DNA of 64,000 nt from the NCBI GenBank assembly GCA_030063045.1, contig JAQSEB010000114.1, positions 558,001 to 622,000 on the forward strand. Direction: 5' to 3'. The stretch comes from Pratylenchus scribneri. Taxonomy: Eukaryota; Nematoda; Chromadorea; Rhabditida; Pratylenchidae. Positions 59,142 to 64,000 of this stretch are shown here, piece after piece (positions within the stretch are counted from its first letter, which is position 1; the number at the start of each line of letters is the position of its first letter). Below the pieces are notes generated by a model. The model searched no databases. It saw only the letters and a program-made list of their open reading frames with translations, and was not told where the DNA came from. Made by a program: the position numbers and the translations under genes.

Positions 59142-62100
59142 ATGTTTATTTCTGTCATCATCCTTATCGGCTATGGTGGCTATGTTGGTACTGTGCCAAC
59201 CGTAAGCAATTTATTTTTGTTTATTAAAATTTAATAAATTATCCTAAATGCAGGATATGGTCAAGCCCAACAATGGGGATCAAACGGCGGGAATGCTGGG
59301 ATTGGGCTGGCAGATGGGCGAGAAATTTGGTGAATTGAAGAAAGAAAATGCGGAAATGAAAGAAGGAATGGAAAAAATGAAGGAGGAAATTGCTGGACTG
59401 AAGGAAGAAAATGTTGAATTTAGTGGGAAGATGCGCGAAATGGAGAGGAAAATTGAAGATGTAAGATTGGGGCCGATTTTAAAATTGTACTAAAATGTCT
59501 ATTCAATTTAGAGAAAATTTGTAAAATTAATATTTATATTATATTTCTTATTAGGTATCTTTTTTTTTTCCTTGGCCAAGATAAAATTTTGGGCTAAAAT
59601 TTTAAATTCTCTAAATACTTTCCACATATTCCAGTATGACAGATCGATTTGCGATAGCGATAAAAAAGAAAATTCTGTTATAAATTTATCCTTTTTTAAT
59701 TTTTGTACGATTCCCCTTTTTTAAGAATTGTAAAAATTAATTCCGCCTGAATTAAGGGAATTGAATTTTGATTTTAAAAGAATTTAATTTTGATTCAGTT
59801 CTGATTTTCCAATTTTTTTATTAGCTTTATCGATATTCTAATTGATATGTATAATCAATTATTTGGGGGAAATTATAAATTTAAAAAAATATAGGGCTGC
59901 GGTTTTTTGCCGAATAAATCGGTTTCTTTACTTATTGTTGTTTGATCCTAGTCCTAGACCCACAAATCTTATACCCATTATATAGAGCTAATCGAGATGC
60001 GTTGAATGCTATATAATTTGTCGGGTTTTGTGTTTTGTCCGAAATTCAAGGTATTAAACGGTTTAAATCAGTTATGGTTTTTGGTTTATAACTCTTTTAG
60101 TTTTGAAACAAACTGGGACAAACTATATATCAATCGACGCGTCTCGATAAGCTCTATAAAATAGGTAGAAGTTTTATGCGTCTATGATCAAACACCAACA
60201 AGTTATAAAACTTTCGGAAAAGGAAACCGATTTATTCGGCGAAAAGAACCCAAATCTTTCGGCAAAAAGCCTTTCCTCAAATATATATATATATTCTTTT
60301 TGTCCAAAGATGTTCCCTACAAAACAAATTGATGGAAATGAATGGATGAAATACGATTGGAAAGATTACAAATGGAATGCAGCTGCGACGGTGAATCCTG
60401 GAGAATTTTGGGAAATTTCCGATGAAGGATTCACTGCCAAACATTTGAGTTCAAATGGTAATAATAATAATCAAAATGATGAAATTTTATTTAATAATTA
60501 TTATTCAAGCACAAGATAAATTGGATTGTATTCCTGCGATGTCGCCGATTCCAGAATATAATTTATTGGCAAAAAAACCGGCAATTGGATTCTACTATGA
60601 AGTGGAAATTCTCAAAATTGCAAAAAATTGCTGGTAAATTATTTTGCCTTTTAATTTAGCTTAAAAAAAGATAAAAAAAAATTCATTGCCCTAATAAGAA
60701 TTGAAAATATTCATGGAAAATATTTTTTACCGACAAAACAATTTTTGATTTTTAATAAATCAAAAACTGTTATCATATACCATTTTGTCAATTGATATAT
60801 AATTTGTCTTTTGCCATGATTTGGGGTTTGGGCTAGTGTTGTGCCCCTGTCCCCGCGGGGGCCACCCCCCGAAGGGATCCCCGTGGATTTTGGGCCTCAC
60901 CCCCCACGGGGGTACGGAGGTGAATTATACCCCCCATATTATTGGATTTTTCAAGAAAAATGGGGTCCGAGTCCGATATAGAAATTTGACCAAATTTTTG
61001 TAGGATATTAAAATTTTTTGTTAAAATTTTCTCTGCGCGGCCATTTTTGGATGAAATTTTTCTTCAAAAAATTTTTTATTTGAAAAATTAGCCTTTTTAA
61101 AAAATTTACGCTATCCCCGTGACCGCGGGGATACCCGCGGAGGTCCCCGTTAAGGTCACCCCCGTGCCCATCCCCGAAGGTGCCACCCCCGACAATCCTC
61201 GTCCCCGTTCAACATGCCCCCGACCTTCGAGAGCGCAACCCTAGTTTGGGCCCAAATTAGCGGTGCTAAACCCTTTGAATCATATTTCCAATTTTCTGTT
61301 TTTAAACTCTTTAATTTTGTGGTCAAAACATGCCATTTTATATATCAATCAATGCGTCTTGATGAGATCTACAATGGTGTAAGGTTTGTAGGGTCTAAAA
61401 CCGATTTCTGATTAATTAGAAGTCAAAAACTGTTTTTGATAAAAATAGAAATTTTATTGGGAAAAATATTTTCCTTTTAATTTTTTGATTTAATTTAAAA
61501 ATGATAAAAAAAATTCAATGTTAGCATTTCTGTTGGATTTTCTTCGAAATGTTCGTACAATTCAATCGGAATTTGGCGCAAAAATGAAATCTGGATTGAT
61601 GGATATACAATCGATTTTGAAAATCCCATTGGATTTTTCAAGAGAGGCGATGTGATTGGCATTGGAATTATCCATCAACCAAATTCAAAAATGGAATGTT
61701 TTACCACATGCAATGGTAAATTGTTAGGTAAGTAAATTAAATGAAAGAAAAACAAAAACACAAAATGCTTGGAAAAATATAAAATGTTTGGAAAAACACA
61801 AAATGTTTGGAAAAACAAAAAAGTAGGAAAAATATAAAATGTTTGGAAAAACACAAAATGTTTGGAAAAACACAAAATGTTTGGAAAAACACAAAATGTT
61901 TGGAAAAACACAAAATATTTGGAAAAACACAAAATGTTTGGAAAAACACAAAATGTTTGGAAAAACAAAAAATGTTTGGAAAAACACAAAATGTTTGGAA
62001 AAACAACAAAATGTTTGGAAAAACACAAAATGTTTGGAAAAACACAAAATATTTGGAAAAACACAAAATGTTTGGAAAAACACAAAATGTTTGGAAAAAC

Positions 62101-62570
62101 ACAAAATGTTTGGAAAAACACAAAATGTTTAGAAAAACACAAAATGTTTGGAAAAACACAAAATATTTGGAAAAACACAAAATGTTTGGAAAAACACAAA
62201 ATGTTTGGAAAAACACAAAATGTTTAGAAAAACACAAAATGTTTGGAAAAACACAAAATATTTGGAAAAACACAAAATGTTTGGAAAAACACAAAATGTT
62301 TGGAAAAACACAAAATGTTTGGAAAAACACAAAATGTTTGGAAAAACAAAAAATGTTTGGAAAAACAAAAAAGCATCATGTTTGAAAAAATATTTTAAAA
62401 TTTAAAAGTGGGATTGAAAGACAAATTCAGGGAAGGCTGATATGCCGGCAAAATTTGTGCATCTCCAACTTTTTCCGACCGTCGATTTCAACAATTATGA
62501 TCATAAAATCCGCGGAATTTTTGACATGGAGAAATGGAGCTTCAAGGAATTCAAAAGTGTCCTTGAATAA
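59142..62570 (+). CDS. secreted coiled-coil + SPRY-domain protein, 291 residues
   Basis: Exons: 59142-59201, 59254-59460, 60310-60457, 60516-60633, 61525-61727, 62431-62570; phases agree (CDS 876 bases). Exon 1 is a signal peptide (MFISVIILIGYGGYVGTVPT). Exon 2 ends in a Lys/Glu coiled coil (about residues 45-89, ELKKENAEMKEGMEKMKEE). The rest is a SPRY/B30.2-type domain: an early FWEISDEG strand, IGFYYEVEILKI, ISVGFSS, GDVIGIGIIHQ, TCNGKLLG and the terminal LQLFPTVDF. SPRY domains bind proteins. Cyst nematodes have a large family of secreted SPRY proteins (SPRYSECs) delivered to plant cells, so an effector role is possible. Here it is inference from the signal peptide and fold, and the coiled coil is not a standard SPRYSEC feature. 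Introns carry a MITE, a nested hAT element and a 19-bp satellite. Confidence 0.8.
59903..60246. repeat. dispersed MITE-like family copy, SPRY gene intron 2
   Basis: Inverted ends TTTGCCGAATAAATCGGTTT (59906 and inverted near 60223-60243) enclose the family core: GATCCTAGTCCTAGACCC, AATCTTATACCC, GATGCGTTGAATGCTATATA and AAACGGTTTAAATCAG. The right end runs up to about 65 bases before the exon-3 acceptor. Confidence 0.8.
60834..61243. mobile_element. GC-rich hAT-like MITE, SPRY gene intron 4
   Basis: The 410-bp element has ends TAGTGTTGTGC and (inverted) TAGGGTTGCGC. The perfect 8-bp target duplication GTTTGGGC lies at 60826-60833 and 61244-61251. The ends are packed with CCCCG/CGGGG motifs around an AT-rich centre. 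It is inserted inside a copy of the dispersed MITE-like family (about 60740-60833 continuing 61252-61440). Confidence 0.9.
61252..61440. repeat. right part of an interrupted dispersed MITE-like copy
   Basis: It contains TGGTCAAAACATGCC, ATATATCAATCAATGCGTCT, TGATGAGATCTAC, AAGGTTTGTAGG and a terminal GTCAAAAACTGTTTTTGAT. That end mirrors the TTTTTGATTTTTAATAAATC stretch at about 60747. Confidence 0.75.
61745..62380 (+). repeat. 19-bp satellite array, SPRY gene intron 5
   Basis: There are about 33 tandem copies of a 19-bp unit (AAAATGTTTGGAAAAACAC) with few variants (TATTT, TTTAG, ACAACAA). Because 19 is not a multiple of three, a frame passes through all three phases and reads a 19-residue peptide repeat; the long open frames here are artefacts. 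The array starts about 18 bases after the exon-5 donor. Confidence 0.96.
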
Positions 62571-63868
62571 GAGAATTTGATAAATGTGATGTGAAAGAAT
62601 ATAAAAAATGAAGATGACAGAATCAATGAATTCCATCCCTTCATTAAATTTACTGATGAAACAATTTTGAATAAAAACAAATATTTTTCTCTTTTAATTG
62701 TAACTAGAATTTTAGTTCGAATCCAATTTATGGATTTACTTGAATATTTCAATTTTAGTTATTAAAATTAACCCTGTCTTCCACATGAAAATTAATTTTA
62801 AATTATTATAAATGAATTTAATCTAGAAGTAAGATATAAAAGATGATGGATAATATATGATAAAAAAAAAATTAAAATTTATCCATCTGTAGGGTGTCAA
62901 ACTTCCCCATCCCCATTCCTTACTAGGAATTAGGATGTAAATTTTGATGTGCTTTTGGGAACGATGCGAAAAAATTTTGATGATAATAATTTTTTGGAAA
63001 ATGGAACAAAATTTATTGATAACTGCCGAAAATTAGGATTCGCAAAAAAATCCAATATTTTTTTTTTGTTTAATTTTTTATTTAATCGAATTTAATTAAT
63101 TCTCTATGATTCATCCAATACGGGGGTTAGAAAATGAAAACGCTTAAAGCATTTTTCTTGGGGAAATATTTTAGAATTAAAAGTGTTATGGAAGTCATAT
63201 TCGTTTCATTTGAAAAATTTAATTGGCTTTATTTCTTCTGATCGCAGCATAAAATATCAATAATTCCATGAATTTTCGACTTTAACAAAGTGGCAAATTT
63301 ATTTGGTAAACGTCTGCCAATTACATGCAAATATAATTAATTAATTTCCAAACCAAATTCACATTCTCTTATCCATTAATTCAAAAAAATTTAATTATAG
63401 ATTGGCATTATTCTTTGAGATAATATTAATTTGGCAAAAAAAACACTGAATTTGGCAAAAATCTTTCGTGTCGAAAAATATTATATTTTTGAGGCCATAT
63501 AACTTGGCCATAACTAGGGGTTTAGGGCTAGGGTTAGGTTCAGGGCAGGCATGGGATTAGGGGCTAAGGGCTAAGGAATCTTAAAGAAGTCTGATTTGGC
63601 CAAGTTATATGGCCTCAAAAATATAATATTTTTCGACACGAAAGATTTTTGCCAAATTCAGTATTTTTTTTGCCAAATTAAATGACTCCCTTATTCTTTT
63701 TCAGTCATCCATAAAAGAGTAGAAATAATTTATAATTTTTTGACCTTTTTAAATTCTGCAAATGCAAAAGATAAAATTATTAATTTTCCATTCCAAATTA
63801 ACATTCTTATCTAATTTCTCTCAATTATAATTATCAGAGAAATTTCTCCCCCAAAATCATTCATTCAC
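62571..63868. other. intergenic right flank
   Basis: From about 62957 (GATGCGAAAAAATT, then GGAACAAAATTTATTGATAA) the sequence is a diverged copy of the 3' end of the 97-residue gene and its downstream DNA, including a hairpin. No coding part of that gene is recognisable before it. Confidence 0.55.
63426..63681. mobile_element. TTAA-flanked hairpin MITE, copy 2
   Basis: Almost perfect inverted arms of about 85 bp (TTTGGCAAAAAAAACACTG..., continuing through CTTTCGTGTCGAAAAATATT to CATATAACTTGGCCA) lie between TTAA at 63426-63429 and TTAA at 63678-63681. The loop of about 80 bp contains AGGGGTTTAGGGCTAGGGTT. TTAA ends fit a piggyBac-type origin. Confidence 0.85.
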
Positions 63869-63983
63869 CCCAATTTTTCCCCCAATTCTTCAAATCGATT
63901 GCCCACAAATTTATATTCGGCAGAGAGTAATTGACATTTTTGCTGCAATCGCACAAAATGCATTCGGACATCGGTGGGCGACT
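63869..63983 (-). CDS. possible internal exon of a minus-strand gene at the window edge
   Basis: On the minus strand an acceptor-like site (gagattgag) at 63984 leads into an open frame reading PTDVRMHFVRLQQKCQLLSA and then EYKFVGNRFEELGEKLG. A GTGAATGA donor-like site follows at 63868. The composition is coding-like (amphipathic helix) and GC is raised. No family is recognised and no neighbouring exon is in view. Confidence 0.35.
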
Positions 63984-64000
63984 CTCAATCTCAATAAATT

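Noticed and set aside
61807..62405. Open frames reading KTQNVWKNTKCLEKHKMFG or its reverse
   Set aside because: This is a 19-bp satellite passing through all phases. It is intronic, between well-supported SPRY exons.

Overview
The window is nematode nuclear DNA. It is AT-rich, and its genes carry many introns with GTAAG-type donors and TTTCAG-type acceptors. The best family matches are animal or nematode types. A secreted SPRY-domain gene and the overall style would suit a plant-parasitic tylenchid (cyst-nematode-like) worm, but that is an inference. The splice models below were built by eye; every one keeps reading frame across all junctions.

Layout. 1-2.5 kb: AT-rich, no certain gene. 2.5-15.3 kb: a complete 12.8-kb Ty3/gypsy-type LTR retrotransposon with two 363-bp LTRs that I read as identical and a 5-bp target duplication (ATTTT). 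Its long frame runs gag, zinc knuckles, an envelope-like membrane glycoprotein segment, protease, RT, RNase H and integrase. Two in-frame stops interrupt it, and a second 573-codon ORF follows. 17.0-19.4 kb (-): Ly6/ODR-2-like GPI-anchored protein. 24.9-26.8 kb (+): PA28-gamma-like proteasome activator. 27.5-35.0 kb (-): MATH-BTB (SPOP-like) CUL3 adaptor, with a diverged solo LTR directly upstream in the same orientation. 38.5-41.8 kb (+): CAF-1 large subunit. 42.6-48.8 kb (+): ADP/ATP-translocase-like mitochondrial carrier. 49.6-56.5 kb (+): RBBP4/LIN-53, the WD40 histone chaperone and CAF-1 small subunit. 57.0-57.8 kb (+): 97-residue one-membrane-span protein of unknown role. 59.1-62.6 kb (+): secreted coiled-coil plus SPRY protein. 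The right edge may hold an exon of a minus-strand gene.

The main theme outside the genes is intron-borne repetitive DNA. A 24-bp satellite (one EcoRI site per unit) fills four introns of three neighbouring genes, always in the same chromosomal orientation. A MITE-like family is scattered through 20-61 kb, and its internal 46-bp unit has expanded into tandem arrays in two introns. A 19-bp satellite fills one intron of the SPRY gene. At least four hAT-like MITEs with 8-bp target duplications, two TTAA-flanked hairpins and several foldback elements are also present. Many long ORFs here are translations of satellite units and are not genes.

Functionally, the CAF-1 large subunit and its RBBP4 partner lie about 8 kb apart on the same strand. 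Two protein-turnover genes (PA28-like activator and MATH-BTB adaptor) sit next to each other in convergent orientation.
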